A stretch of DNA of 6,052 bases. Source: Lysobacteraceae bacterium UBA6001 (GTDB lineage: Bacteria; Pseudomonadota; Gammaproteobacteria; Xanthomonadales; Xanthomonadaceae). Shown here piece after piece: positions 1 to 6,052 of the stretch. Numbering within the stretch: position 1 is the stretch's first letter; every line of letters starts with the position of its first letter. Position numbers and translations under genes: made by a program. Below the pieces are notes generated by a model. The model ran no database searches, was not told the DNA's origin, and saw only the letters and a program-made list of their open reading frames with translations. The stretch covers positions 588 through 6,639 of the forward strand of contig DJAN01000154.1 of the NCBI GenBank assembly GCA_002429615.1, read 5' to 3'.

Positions 1-492
1 CTGGTCAACAACGCCGGCATCACCCGGGACACCACCTTCCACCGCATGAGCGCGGAGCAGTGGCACGAGGTGATCAACACCAACCTCAACTCGGTGTTCA
101 ACGTTACCCGCCCGGTGATCGAGGGCATGCGCAAGCGCGGCTGGGGCCGGGTCATCCAGATCAGCTCGATCAACGGCCTCAAGGGCCAGTACGGCCAGGC
201 CAATTACGCCGCGGCCAAGGCCGGCATGCACGGCTTCACCATCTCGCTCGCGCGCGAGAACGCGGCGTTCGGCATCACCGTCAACACGGTCTCGCCAGGC
301 TACGTCGCCACCGACATGGTGATGGCGGTGCCGGAGGAAGTGCGCGCCAAGATCGTCGCCGACATCCCCACCGGCCGGCTCGGCAAGCCGGAGGAAATCG
401 CCTACGCGGTGGCCTTCCTGGTCGCCGAGGAAGCGGCGTGGATCACCGGCTCCAACCTGGACATCAACGGCGGCCACCACATGGGCTGGTGA
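1..492 (+). CDS. phaB: Acetoacetyl-CoA reductase (PhaB/PhbB), 5'-truncated by the window edge
   Basis: This is a cytoplasmic short-chain dehydrogenase/reductase. The family reduces acetoacetyl-CoA with NADPH to (R)-3-hydroxybutyryl-CoA, the monomer for PHA synthase. The visible 163 residues run to a TGA stop. About 83 residues, including the Rossmann TGxxxGxG motif, lie upstream of the window, giving a full length near the usual 246. Visible features are NNAG (residues 3-6, followed by ITRD), the N28 region, catalytic Ser56, Tyr69 and Lys73 (YxxxK), and SPGYVATDM after the active site. RGWGR, the GQYGQANY segment and the NGGHHMG C-terminus resemble Cupriavidus PhaB, as I remember it, more than FabG. 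The TNLNSVFNV stretch is typical of both families. The downstream phaR gene supports a PHA role. A 3-oxoacyl-ACP reductase (FabG paralogue) is the main alternative, since the families are close. No frameshift or missing catalytic residue is seen. Confidence 0.88.
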   Translation: MVNNAGITRDTTFHRMSAEQWHEVINTNLNSVFNVTRPVIEGMRKRGWGRVIQISSINGLKGQYGQANYAAAKAGMHGFTISLARENAAFGITVNTVSPGYVATDMVMAVPEEVRAKIVADIPTGRLGKPEEIAYAVAFLVAEEAAWITGSNLDINGGHHMGW

Positions 493-519
493 GCCGCGCA
501 GTGGCGTGACGGCGGTCGC

Positions 520-546
520 CATGCTGCACGGTTCAGTTGCAGCATG
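520..546. repeat. Perfect 9-bp inverted repeat in the phaB-phaR gap
   Basis: CATGCTGCA (520-528) is followed after 9 bases by its exact reverse complement TGCAGCATG (538-546). A third copy of the left arm, CATGCTGC, lies at 563-570. The arms are TGC-rich, a property reported for PhaR binding sites in other bacteria, so this may be an operator. It could equally work as an RNA hairpin that competes with the terminator-like stem downstream. The symmetry is seen directly; the function is inference. Confidence 0.6.
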
Positions 547-582
547 AAAAATCGCGCAAGCTCATGCTGCGCAACATTTTTT
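536..582 (+). terminator. Candidate intrinsic terminator or attenuator after phaB
   Basis: The segment 536-546 (GTTGCAGCATG) pairs with 563-575 (CATGCTGCGCAAC) with a 2-base bulge and a 16-base loop. One A later comes a run of six T (577-582), as in a Rho-independent terminator. A compact alternative hairpin also exists: GCGC-A-AGC (554-561), loop TCAT, GCTGCGC (566-572), 4 bases short of the T run. The 5' arm is shared with the inverted repeat at 520-546, so the two folds exclude each other. It lies 44 bases after the phaB stop and about 95 before phaR, so it could end the phaB transcript or limit read-through. Folding energies were not computed. Confidence 0.5.
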
Positions 583-618
583 CGACCGCAACCCCCGTCC
601 CCCCTGACTTCCGGCGGT

Positions 619-640
619 TGCAAGCACTGTTGCACTGCGC
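619..640. promoter_or_regulatory. TGC-rich element upstream of phaR, possible PhaR operator
   Basis: The element holds the inverted repeat TGCAA-N6-TTGCA (619-634) and a direct repeat of GCACTG (624-629 and 632-637), ending in TGCGC. It sits 36-58 bases before the phaR ATG, where a promoter or its repressor site is expected. PhaR proteins studied in other bacteria bind TGC-rich sequences and repress their own gene, so autoregulation is a reasonable inference. I could not identify convincing -35 and -10 boxes here. Confidence 0.35.
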
Positions 641-676
641 CATCCTCGGCACAAACCGGACCGAGTGACTGCTTTC

Positions 677-1207
677 ATGGCTGCACTTCGCATCATCAAG
701 AAGTATCCCAACCGTCGCCTCTACGACACCGAGATCTCCAGCTACATCACCATCGAGGATGTGCGCCAGCTCATCATCGACGGCGAGGATTTCGAGGTCC
801 GCGACGCCAAGAGCGGCGAAGACCTCACCCGCTCGGTCCTGCTGCAGATCATCGCCGACCAGGAATCGGACGGCGAACCGATGCTGTCCACCCAGCTGCT
901 CAGCCAGATCATCCGCTTCTACGGGGATTCGCTGCAGGGCTTCATGGGCAACTACCTTGAACGCAGCATGCAGGTATTCCTGGAACAGCAGCAGCAATTC
1001 CGTCAGCAGATGGGCAACCTGCTCGGGCAGACGCCGTGGGCGATGATGAACCAGCTCACCGAGCGCAACCTGGAGCTGTGGCAGGAATTCCAGCGCAACT
1101 TCGGCGCCGGCTTCGGGCGTGGCCCGTCGGGCGGTACCGGCACCGGTACCGGCACGCCGCCCACCGGCCCGACCGCCGCCGCAGGCGGCAGCAAGACGCG
1201 CCGCTGA
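677..1207 (+). CDS. phaR: Polyhydroxyalkanoate synthesis repressor PhaR
   Basis: This is a cytoplasmic DNA-binding regulator. The family represses PHA genes (often phasin genes and phaR itself) and is released when it binds growing PHA polymer. The product is 176 residues. An N-terminal PHA-accumulation-regulator DNA-binding domain spans about residues 4-64, with the family signature RIIKKYPNRRLYDT at 5-18. The PHB_acc segment spans about 68-107 (LLSQIIRFYGDSLQGFMG). A Gln-rich helical stretch follows at about 103-115, and a low-complexity Gly/Thr/Pro/Ala tail at 145-176 ends in KTRR. I chose ATG 677 because family members begin two to four residues before RIIKKYPNRR. A GTG at 665 would add four residues, and the ribosome site is weak for both. 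The gene stands 184 bases after phaB with its own TGC-rich leader, so it may be transcribed separately. No truncation is seen. Confidence 0.95.
   Translation: MAALRIIKKYPNRRLYDTEISSYITIEDVRQLIIDGEDFEVRDAKSGEDLTRSVLLQIIADQESDGEPMLSTQLLSQIIRFYGDSLQGFMGNYLERSMQVFLEQQQQFRQQMGNLLGQTPWAMMNQLTERNLELWQEFQRNFGAGFGRGPSGGTGTGTGTPPTGPTAAAGGSKTRR
1133..1156 (+). repeat. Short GGTACCGGCACC tandem repeat inside the phaR tail
   Basis: Two 12-base units (1133-1144 and 1145-1156) differ only at the last base and are themselves near-repeats of a 6-base GGYACC unit. They encode the Gly-Thr run at about residues 153-160 of PhaR. The units stay in frame, so slippage here would change the length of the disordered tail by two residues per 6 bases. 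Confidence 0.6.
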
Positions 1208-1210
1208 GGC

Positions 1211-1230
1211 GCGTCACCGCGCGGTGACGC
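1211..1230. other. Perfect 20-bp palindrome just after the phaR stop
   Basis: GCGTCACC (1211-1218) pairs with GGTGACGC (1223-1230) around a GCGC centre, starting 3 bases after the phaR TGA. In RNA it makes an 8-bp GC-rich hairpin in either direction. No T run follows on either strand, so it is not a classical intrinsic terminator. It could still stabilise 3' ends or pause transcription between the convergent genes. Its function is not shown by the sequence. Confidence 0.6.
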
Positions 1231-1234
1231 TCCT

Positions 1235-1328
1235 GGTAGGAGCGGCTTCAGCCGCGACGCGATATACGTGCGCCCTGGCAGCGCCGCCTTGGACGATTCC
1301 CCGGGTCGCGGCTGAAGCCGCTCCTACC
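1235..1328. repeat. Inverted pair of REP-like GTAG elements at a convergent gene junction
   Basis: A 24-base arm (1235-1258, starting GGTAGGAGCGGCTTCAGC) is matched by its exact reverse complement at 1305-1328, with a 46-base spacer. Each arm also has an internal hairpin, GCGGCT-TC-AGCCGC, next to a GTAG end. GTAG-tailed hairpins in inverted pairs between convergent genes are the hallmark of REP/BIME elements that RAYT transposases are thought to spread in Xanthomonadaceae and pseudomonads. No RAYT gene lies in the window. The right arm overlaps the last codons of the minus-strand TraB-family gene. The spacer has no feature I recognise. Confidence 0.8.
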
Positions 1329-2268
1329 GCGTGGAATCAGCGCCCACGCGTTCGACCTGGTAGCCGCGCGCGCGCAGCTTCTCCACCACGCCGTCCTCGC
1401 CCAGCAGGTGCAGGCTGCCGACCACCACCAGCGTGGCGCCCTGCCCCGGCTGCAGATACGCCTCCAGCTTCGGCACCCAACGGTCGTTGCGCGCGACATT
1501 GATGTTGCGATACAGCGCCGGATACTGCCGTTTCATGTCCAGCGCCATCTCCGACCACAGGCGCCGCGCGTCGCCCGCGCGCCAGGCGTCATGCAGGGCG
1601 CGGGTCTGCGGATTGCCGTCTTTCGCATCGTCGAGCGCCTCGGCCAGCATCTGCCGCTGCTCCTCCAGCGACATCCCGTCCAGCAGCGCAATCTGCTCGG
1701 CCGCGGTTTCCAGCCCGCCGGTCGGCTTGCCGGTCCTGGCCGCCTCGCGCATGAAGTGCTGGTCCAGTCCCAATGACGGATCCAATCCCTGCGCCGCCAT
1801 CTCCGCCAGGCTGACGCTCAGGCCAACGAACCAGACCTCGTAACCGGCCAGCGCCTCCACCGGCATGCCATGCGCGGCCGCGTATTCCTGCAGCGCCGCC
1901 CACTGCGCCGGCGGCAGATCGTCCTGCAGGCGACGGCCATCGGTGCGGGTCGCGGCCTGCAGCATCTGCGCCGCCAGCTGCGGCGACTGCACCTCTTCGG
2001 CGGGCAGCTCGAACACCACGCGCGCGGACCTGGCGAAGGCCGCGTCCACCGCGGGCGCCAGTGGATAGTCATCCGGTTTCAACAGATGGAACGAGCCCAG
2101 CAGATAGAGGCTGGCCCCGTCACGCGCGGTCACCTTCCACAGCAGTGGCGTCGGCGGTGGTTTGCCCGCGCTGCCCGCAGCGCCGGCCAACGGCACGGAC
2201 AGCACGCCCGCGACCAGCAGCAGGCCGAGCAGCGAGGCGGCAAACCAACGCAGGACACGCTTGTTCAT
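1324..2268 (-). CDS. TraB/GumN-family exported protein
   Basis: This 314-residue protein starts with a Sec-type signal: MNKRVLRW, then a hydrophobic stretch at about residues 9-30 with Ala-rich cleavage candidates near 28-32. It is therefore probably periplasmic or membrane-anchored. The mature part matches the TraB/PrgY/GumN family (PF01963): LLWKV at 42-46, first GxxH motif GSFH at 58-61, FELPAEE at 86-92, GLETAAEQ at 185-192, YRNINVARNDRW at 253-264, and second GxxH motif GSLH at 284-287 within LHLLGEDG. The superfamily, which includes Tiki and EreA/ChaN-like proteins, has been proposed to hold metallohydrolases or proteases. The reaction of this member is unknown. No other gum genes are present, so a xanthan role is not implied. 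The start lies 3 bases after the upstream lipoprotein stop, which suggests coupled translation. The TAG stop (1324-1326) lies inside a REP-like element. Confidence 0.88.
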   Translation of the reverse strand: MNKRVLRWFAASLLGLLLVAGVLSVPLAGAAGSAGKPPPTPLLWKVTARDGASLYLLGSFHLLKPDDYPLAPAVDAAFARSARVVFELPAEEVQSPQLAAQMLQAATRTDGRRLQDDLPPAQWAALQEYAAAHGMPVEALAGYEVWFVGLSVSLAEMAAQGLDPSLGLDQHFMREAARTGKPTGGLETAAEQIALLDGMSLEEQRQMLAEALDDAKDGNPQTRALHDAWRAGDARRLWSEMALDMKRQYPALYRNINVARNDRWVPKLEAYLQPGQGATLVVVGSLHLLGEDGVVEKLRARGYQVERVGADSTR

Positions 2269-2271
2269 CGA

Positions 2272-3216
2272 TCAATCCGGATGTCGGTAAGTCTTTTCGC
2301 CCGCGTCCACCAGCAGGTCCAGTCGGTTTTCCGGTGGCGGCAACGGACAGGTGGCGAACGCGGTGAACGCGCACGGCGGGTTATAGGCACGGTTGAAGTC
2401 CAGCACCACGTGGCCCTGCGCATCGGGCGCATCCACGTCGAGGAAGCGACCTGCCGCGTAACTGCCCCGCCCGCTGGTGCGGTCGGCGAAGACCACGAAC
2501 AGCGCGCGGCCCGGTTCGCCGATCGCCTCCAGCCGATAGGTGCGACCGTCGCGCTCGAACTCGATCGCGCCGGCATTCGGCTGGTCGGTGGTAAGACCAG
2601 TGATATCGACGACCGGCAGCGTCTGGCCCACGTCGTGCGGCACGAAGCGCGCCTGGATGCGCCAGGCCGGGACGGCAGGCCAGTATTCCAGGCCGCGGAA
2701 TCCGGTGTGGGTCGGTGCATCGGCATGGCGCACGCGCAGCGCACGGCGGTCGCCGCGCTGGATCAGCGTCATCCTGCCCTTGCCTTCGTCGAAACCGATC
2801 ACCGTCGGGGTCTCGTCGCGATCACTGAAGAAGCGCACCTTGCCGGTCATCGGCTTGTCGTCGACGGTCAGCGCCACGCCCTTCTCCGGCACGAACCAGA
2901 CCTGGTCGCCGACCACCTGGACCATGCCCATCTTCTCCGGCCCCGCCGCCAGGCGAATGCCGCTGGTGCTACCACTGCCAACGTAATGCGCCTTCAGCTC
3001 CAGCCAATGCAGGCCGACCAGGCTGGTCCAGCCATCGGGCTTGCGCAGATCGGCGAGGCGTTCGTCGCGCCATACCTGGTTGTCGGCCAGGAACTGCGGA
3101 TCGGCCACCGCGGCCTTCTCCTGCGCCTGGCCGTGCTGCGCTTCGTCGCCACCACACCCGGCCAACCCCGCCAAGGCGAGCAGCCAGACCCACTTCCCCC
3201 TGTTGCCGACACGCAT
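2272..3216 (-). CDS. DUF1684 domain-containing lipoprotein
   Basis: This 314-residue protein of unknown function carries a short lipoprotein signal: MRVGNRGKW, a hydrophobic core at 10-19, and lipobox LAGC with the lipidated Cys at 21. Residue 22 is Gly, not Asp, which favours outer-membrane sorting if the E. coli rule holds. The mature part contains WRDERLADLRKPDGW (49-63) with LVGLHWLE, and a C-terminal DUF1684 core (PF07920). The core includes FADRTSGRGSY (243-253), LDFNRAYNPPCAF (272-284), a second Cys in FATCPLPPPENRL (287-299) and AGEKTY (305-310). I chose ATG 3214-3216 because it places the lipobox correctly, has a GGGGG ribosome-site candidate 5 bases upstream, and overlaps the mutL stop by one base (TGATG). 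A longer in-frame start near 3291 would bury the signal. Placement after mutL suggests co-expression, not a known repair role. Confidence 0.9.
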   Translation of the reverse strand: MRVGNRGKWVWLLALAGLAGCGGDEAQHGQAQEKAAVADPQFLADNQVWRDERLADLRKPDGWTSLVGLHWLELKAHYVGSGSTSGIRLAAGPEKMGMVQVVGDQVWFVPEKGVALTVDDKPMTGKVRFFSDRDETPTVIGFDEGKGRMTLIQRGDRRALRVRHADAPTHTGFRGLEYWPAVPAWRIQARFVPHDVGQTLPVVDITGLTTDQPNAGAIEFERDGRTYRLEAIGEPGRALFVVFADRTSGRGSYAAGRFLDVDAPDAQGHVVLDFNRAYNPPCAFTAFATCPLPPPENRLDLLVDAGEKTYRHPD

Positions 3217-5066
3217 CAACGCCCCCGTAAGAACCAACGATCGATTTCCGCCAGCGAGAAACGCGCCCAGGTCGGGCGCCCGTGATTGCATTGCCCCGAG
3301 CGTTCGGTGGCTTCCATGTCACGCAGCAGGGCGTTCATCTCCGGCACCGTCAGGCGCCGGTTCGCGCGCACCGCCCCATGGCAGGCCATGGTGGAGAGCA
3401 GTTCGTCGCGCGCACTGGCGACGCGGCGCGTCTGCCCATGCTCGCGCAGGTCCGAGAGTACATCGCGCAGCAGCGCTTCCGGCTCGGCCTGCGTCAACAG
3501 CGCGGGGATGCTGCGCACGTGCAGCGACTGCAGGCCGGCGCGGGTGATCTCGAACCCCAGCGCGGCCAGGGTCTCGGCTTCGCGCTCGGCCACATCGGCC
3601 TCGCGCTCGCCGACCATCAGCGTGATCGGCACCAGCAGCGGCTGCGCATGCAGGCCGATGCCGTCGTGGGCATTCTTCAGCCGCTCATAGCCGATGCGCT
3701 CGTGCGCGGCGTGCATGTCCACCACGATCAGGCCTTCGGCGTTCTCGGCCAGGATGTAGATGCCATGCAGCTGGGCGACGGCGTAGCCGAGCGGCGGCAC
3801 GCCGGCATCGGCCGAGGTCTGCGGCAGGCCGGCCTGGTCGACCGGCATCGGCGGCAGCGCGGTCATCGGCTCGCTCAACGAGGTCGCGCCGCTGGCGCCG
3901 TACAGCGCCGCGTAGGCACCCGGCGCCTGGTCCACGCGCAGGCCCAGCGGCGACTGCGCCGGCCGCCAGTCGCGGAACCCGCCCTCACCGCCGGACAACC
4001 CCATGGCCGCCGCCGGCGGCGTGCCGCCCGGTGCGAGCGTGGACATCGTTGCCGGCTGCGTCGCCGCGGCACCGGCGCGGGTCTGCGCCAGCGCTTCCTG
4101 CAGCGTGCGGTAGACGAAATCGTGGATCAGCCGCGAATCGCGGAAGCGCACCTCGTGCTTGGCCGGATGCACGTTGACGTCGACACGGGTCGGGTCCAGC
4201 TCCAGGAACAGCACGTAGGCCGGCTGGCGCCCGTGGTAGAGCACGTCGCCATAGGCCATCTTCACCGCATGCGCGACGCTGCGGTCACGCACCGAACGGC
4301 CGTTGACGTAGAGGTATTGCTGGTCGGCGCTGGCACGCGAGTAGTGCGGCTGCGAGATCCAGCCATGCAGGCGCAGGCCCGCGCCGCTGTGGTCCACGCG
4401 CAGCGACTGGCGGGCGAAGTCCTCGCCCAGCGTCTCGCCCAGGCGCGCATCGGAATACAGGTCGCCCGGCCGGTAACGTCGCGACGGCTTGCCGTTGTGC
4501 GAGACCCGCAGCTCGATATCCGGCCGCGCCAGCGCCAGCGAGCGCAGCCATTCCTCGATATGCCCGAGCTCGGTACGCTCGGCGCGCAGGAACTTGCGCC
4601 GCGCCGGCACGTTGTAGAACAGCTCGCGCACCTCGACGGTGGTACCGGGCGCATGCGCGCGCGGCTGCACTTCACCGACGCGCCCGCCATCGACCTGCAA
4701 CGCCGAGCCATGCTCGGCATCGGGACGGCGCGAGACCAGGGTGAAGCGGCTGACCGAGGCGATCGACGGCAGTGCTTCGCCGCGGAAACCCAGCGTGGCC
4801 ACCGCTTCCAGGTCATCGAGCGAGGCGATCTTGCTGGTGGCGTGCCGCGATACCGCCAGCGGCAGTTCCTCCGGCGCGATGCCGCCGCCGTCGTCGCGGA
4901 TGCGGATCAGGCGCACGCCGCCTTCTTCCAGTTCGATATCCACGCGCCGCGCACCGGCGTCGATGGCGTTCTCGACCAGTTCCTTGACCACCGACGCCGG
5001 CCGTTCGACGACCTCGCCAGCAGCGATCTGGTTGACCAGGATGTCGGGCAATTGGCGGATCGTCAT
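3216..5066 (-). CDS. mutL: DNA mismatch repair protein MutL
   Basis: MutL is the cytoplasmic ATPase that links MutS mismatch recognition to strand incision and excision. This 616-residue protein has the full layout. The GHKL ATPase domain has catalytic Glu29 and Asn33 in [15 protein letters not shown] at 58-62, ATSKI at 76-80 and the MutL signature GFRGEAL at 93-99. A transducer domain follows, with [14 protein letters not shown] and Lys303. A Pro/Ala/Gly-rich linker covers about 326-425. The C-terminal dimerisation domain has [12 protein letters not shown] at 450-461, ACHGAVR at 561-567 and CNHGRP at 593-598. These match the metal-binding motifs of endonuclease-type MutL, as in Pseudomonas and eukaryotic MutL-alpha, and unlike E. 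coli MutL, which relies on MutH. I chose ATG 5066 because homologues start MxIRQLP; GTG codons at 5078 and 5075 are in frame. The next gene overlaps its stop by one base. Confidence 0.97.
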   Translation of the reverse strand: MTIRQLPDILVNQIAAGEVVERPASVVKELVENAIDAGARRVDIELEEGGVRLIRIRDDGGGIAPEELPLAVSRHATSKIASLDDLEAVATLGFRGEALPSIASVSRFTLVSRRPDAEHGSALQVDGGRVGEVQPRAHAPGTTVEVRELFYNVPARRKFLRAERTELGHIEEWLRSLALARPDIELRVSHNGKPSRRYRPGDLYSDARLGETLGEDFARQSLRVDHSGAGLRLHGWISQPHYSRASADQQYLYVNGRSVRDRSVAHAVKMAYGDVLYHGRQPAYVLFLELDPTRVDVNVHPAKHEVRFRDSRLIHDFVYRTLQEALAQTRAGAAATQPATMSTLAPGGTPPAAAMGLSGGEGGFRDWRPAQSPLGLRVDQAPGAYAALYGASGATSLSEPMTALPPMPVDQAGLPQTSADAGVPPLGYAVAQLHGIYILAENAEGLIVVDMHAAHERIGYERLKNAHDGIGLHAQPLLVPITLMVGEREADVAEREAETLAALGFEITRAGLQSLHVRSIPALLTQAEPEALLRDVLSDLREHGQTRRVASARDELLSTMACHGAVRANRRLTVPEMNALLRDMEATERSGQCNHGRPTWARFSLAEIDRWFLRGR

Positions 5067-5128
5067 GACGTCCACCACGCGGAATCAGATAGGGAAACAG
5101 GCAGGAGGGAGATCAGGGGCACGGCACT

Positions 5129-5146
5129 CGGCGCCGCGCGGCGCCG
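5129..5146. other. 18-bp GC palindrome between the amidase gene and mutL
   Basis: CGGCGCC and GGCGCCG flank a GCGC centre, giving a perfect palindrome and a 7-bp hairpin in either direction. It lies in the 114-base gap (5067-5180) between the amidase stop and the mutL start. No T run follows on the minus strand, so a simple terminator is not supported. It might act as a pause or processing site. In the rest of the gap I see no clear promoter; a TATCTG at 5084-5089 on the minus strand lacks a -35 partner. Confidence 0.45.
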
Positions 5147-5180
5147 TCTTCATCGAGACAACGCAAATGATAGCCGAGCT

Positions 5181-6052
5181 TCAGCGGCTGCCGCCGGCCA
5201 CGGTGCCGGCGGCCGCATCCATTTCGGCCTGGGCGCGCGCCGCATACAGCGTGCCGGGCGGCGGCTGCCGGGTGAAGAACGTATTGACGCCTTCCAGCAC
5301 CGCGCCGGCCAGCTTGCGCTGGTAGCCCGGGTCGGTCAGGCGGCGCTCCTCGTCCGGGTTGGAGATGAAGGCGGTTTCCACCAGCATCGCCGGCATGTCC
5401 GAGGTGCGCAGCACGGCGAAGTTCGCCCGCTCCAGCTCCGGCTTGTGGTTGTTGCCGATGTCCTTGAGCCCGCTCAGCACATGGCCGGCCGCATCCTCGG
5501 AGGCCTTCATGTGGCCGCTCTGGGCCAGGTCCAGCAGCACGTTGGCCAAGGTGTTCTCGGTCTGCTGCAGGCGCACGCCACCGACCAGGTCGGCGGCGTT
5601 TTCCTTGTCGGCCAGCCAGCGGGCACGCTGCGAGGAGGCGCCCTTGGTCGACAGCACGAATACCGAAGAGCCACTGGCGCTGCGGTTCTCGGCGGCGTCG
5701 GCGTGGATCGAGATGAAGATGTCGGCACCGGCCGCGCGCGCCTTCTTGGCGCGCATCGGCAGCGGGATGAACACGTCGGTGTCGCGGGTGAGATAGGCCT
5801 TCAGCCCCGGCGTGGCGTTGACCTGGCGCGCCAGTTCGCGCGCCACCGCCAGGGTGACGTCCTTCTCGCGCTTGCCGGTCGGGCCGATCGCGCCCGGGTC
5901 CTGGCCGCCATGGCCGGGATCGATGGCCACCACCAGCGGACGCATGCCCGCCTTCATCTTGATCCGCGAGGCGTCGCTGGGCATGGCCGGACGCGGTGGC
6001 GGCGCGTCATCGCCCGGCGACATCGCGGCGCTGGCGGCGATCGCGGTGGCCG
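5181..6052 (-). CDS. Zinc N-acetylmuramoyl-L-alanine amidase, AmiB/AmiC type, 5'-truncated
   Basis: This periplasmic enzyme family cleaves the amide bond between N-acetylmuramic acid and the peptide stem of peptidoglycan, mainly for daughter-cell separation. The frame is open to the window edge (289 residues visible), so the real start lies outside; an internal ATG at 6023 is probably not the start. Numbering from that ATG, the Amidase_3 domain (PF01520) covers about 29-251. Zinc ligands are His38 (DPGHGG), Glu53 (GKREKD) and His107 (SIHAD), and the catalytic Glu216 lies in LVETAFISN. A long helical insert at about 129-190 (NAADLVGG, then NVLLDLAQ) matches the autoinhibitory region that LytM-type activators (EnvC/NlpD) displace in AmiA/B/C. 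The 29-residue tail after the domain has no LysM motif visible. A signal peptide and AMIN domain are expected upstream but not seen. Position before mutL matches amiB of enterobacteria, while Xanthomonas orthologues are often named amiC. Confidence 0.93.
   Translation of the reverse strand, partial: ATAIAASAAMSPGDDAPPPRPAMPSDASRIKMKAGMRPLVVAIDPGHGGQDPGAIGPTGKREKDVTLAVARELARQVNATPGLKAYLTRDTDVFIPLPMRAKKARAAGADIFISIHADAAENRSASGSSVFVLSTKGASSQRARWLADKENAADLVGGVRLQQTENTLANVLLDLAQSGHMKASEDAAGHVLSGLKDIGNNHKPELERANFAVLRTSDMPAMLVETAFISNPDEERRLTDPGYQRKLAGAVLEGVNTFFTRQPPPGTLYAARAQAEMDAAAGTVAGGSR

Noticed and set aside
665..676. GTG 665 as the phaR start
   Set aside because: It adds only MTAF before a family-typical MAA-x-RIIKKYPNRR start. 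It cannot be fully excluded because the ribosome site is weak for both.
533..997. A 154-codon minus-strand frame over phaR and the phaB-phaR gap
   Set aside because: Most of it is the complement of the conserved PhaR N-terminal domain, and no protein family is recognisable.
1211..1230. The palindrome as a standard Rho-independent terminator
   Set aside because: No T run follows the stem on either strand.
1235..1328. The inverted repeat as insertion sequence ends or a CRISPR remnant
   Set aside because: The 46-base spacer is too short for a transposase, there are only two copies and they are inverted, and the GTAG hairpin form fits REP elements better.
1870..3285. A 471-codon open frame on the + strand opposite the TraB and DUF1684 genes
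   Set aside because: It is antisense to two well-recognised genes, its translation is Arg/Gln/His-rich without any recognisable domain, and it has no clear ribosome site. Long antisense frames are expected in GC-rich DNA.
5067..5078. GTG codons at 5078 and 5075 as alternative mutL starts
   Set aside because: MutL homologues begin MxIRQLP, which matches ATG 5066, and a GGTGGA ribosome-site candidate (5071-5076) fits that start.
4639..5325. A 228-codon + strand frame across the mutL start and the amidase gene end
   Set aside because: It is antisense to conserved MutL and amidase coding sequence, and the translation is Ser/Arg/Pro-rich with no family features.

Overview
This is a GC-rich, gene-dense chromosomal window. 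Its proteins suggest a gammaproteobacterium of the Xanthomonadaceae (Xanthomonas, Stenotrophomonas or Pseudoxanthomonas type). The basis is the PhaR and MutL sequences, an amidase-mutL gene pair, a GumN/TraB-family protein, and a GTAGGAGCGGCTTCAGCC-type repeat that I recall as common in this family. The genus cannot be fixed from the window alone. No mobile genes, phage genes, CRISPR, rRNA or tRNA were seen, and base composition looks even throughout.

Left part, + strand (1-1207): the 3' two thirds of a phaB-type acetoacetyl-CoA reductase gene is followed, 184 bases later, by phaR, the polyhydroxyalkanoate (PHA)-responsive repressor. The two belong to one pathway: PhaB makes (R)-3-hydroxybutyryl-CoA for PHA synthesis, and PhaR senses the polymer and controls PHA genes. 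The gap between them is rich in TGC/GCA motifs. It has a perfect 9-bp inverted repeat whose right arm can also pair with a third copy just before a T6 run. It may be a terminator or attenuator, a PhaR operator region, or both.

Centre (1208-1328): the two gene sets converge here. The short gap holds a perfect 20-bp palindrome and a perfect inverted pair of 24-base REP-like elements 46 bases apart. The right-hand element supplies the stop codon of the neighbouring minus-strand gene.

Right part, minus strand, read from high to low coordinates: a zinc N-acetylmuramoyl-L-alanine amidase of the AmiB/AmiC type (N-terminus beyond the window), mutL, a DUF1684 lipoprotein gene and a TraB/GumN-family exported protein gene. 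The last three are packed tightly: mutL and the lipoprotein gene overlap by one base (TGATG), and 3 bases separate the lipoprotein and TraB genes. They look translationally coupled. The amidase-mutL order matches the enterobacterial amiB-mutL neighbourhood, but miaA-hfq does not follow directly.

The window is mostly conserved housekeeping and storage-metabolism DNA. I found no convincing undescribed system. The most interesting signals are the nested repeat structure between phaB and phaR, and the REP-like pair that intrudes into a coding end.
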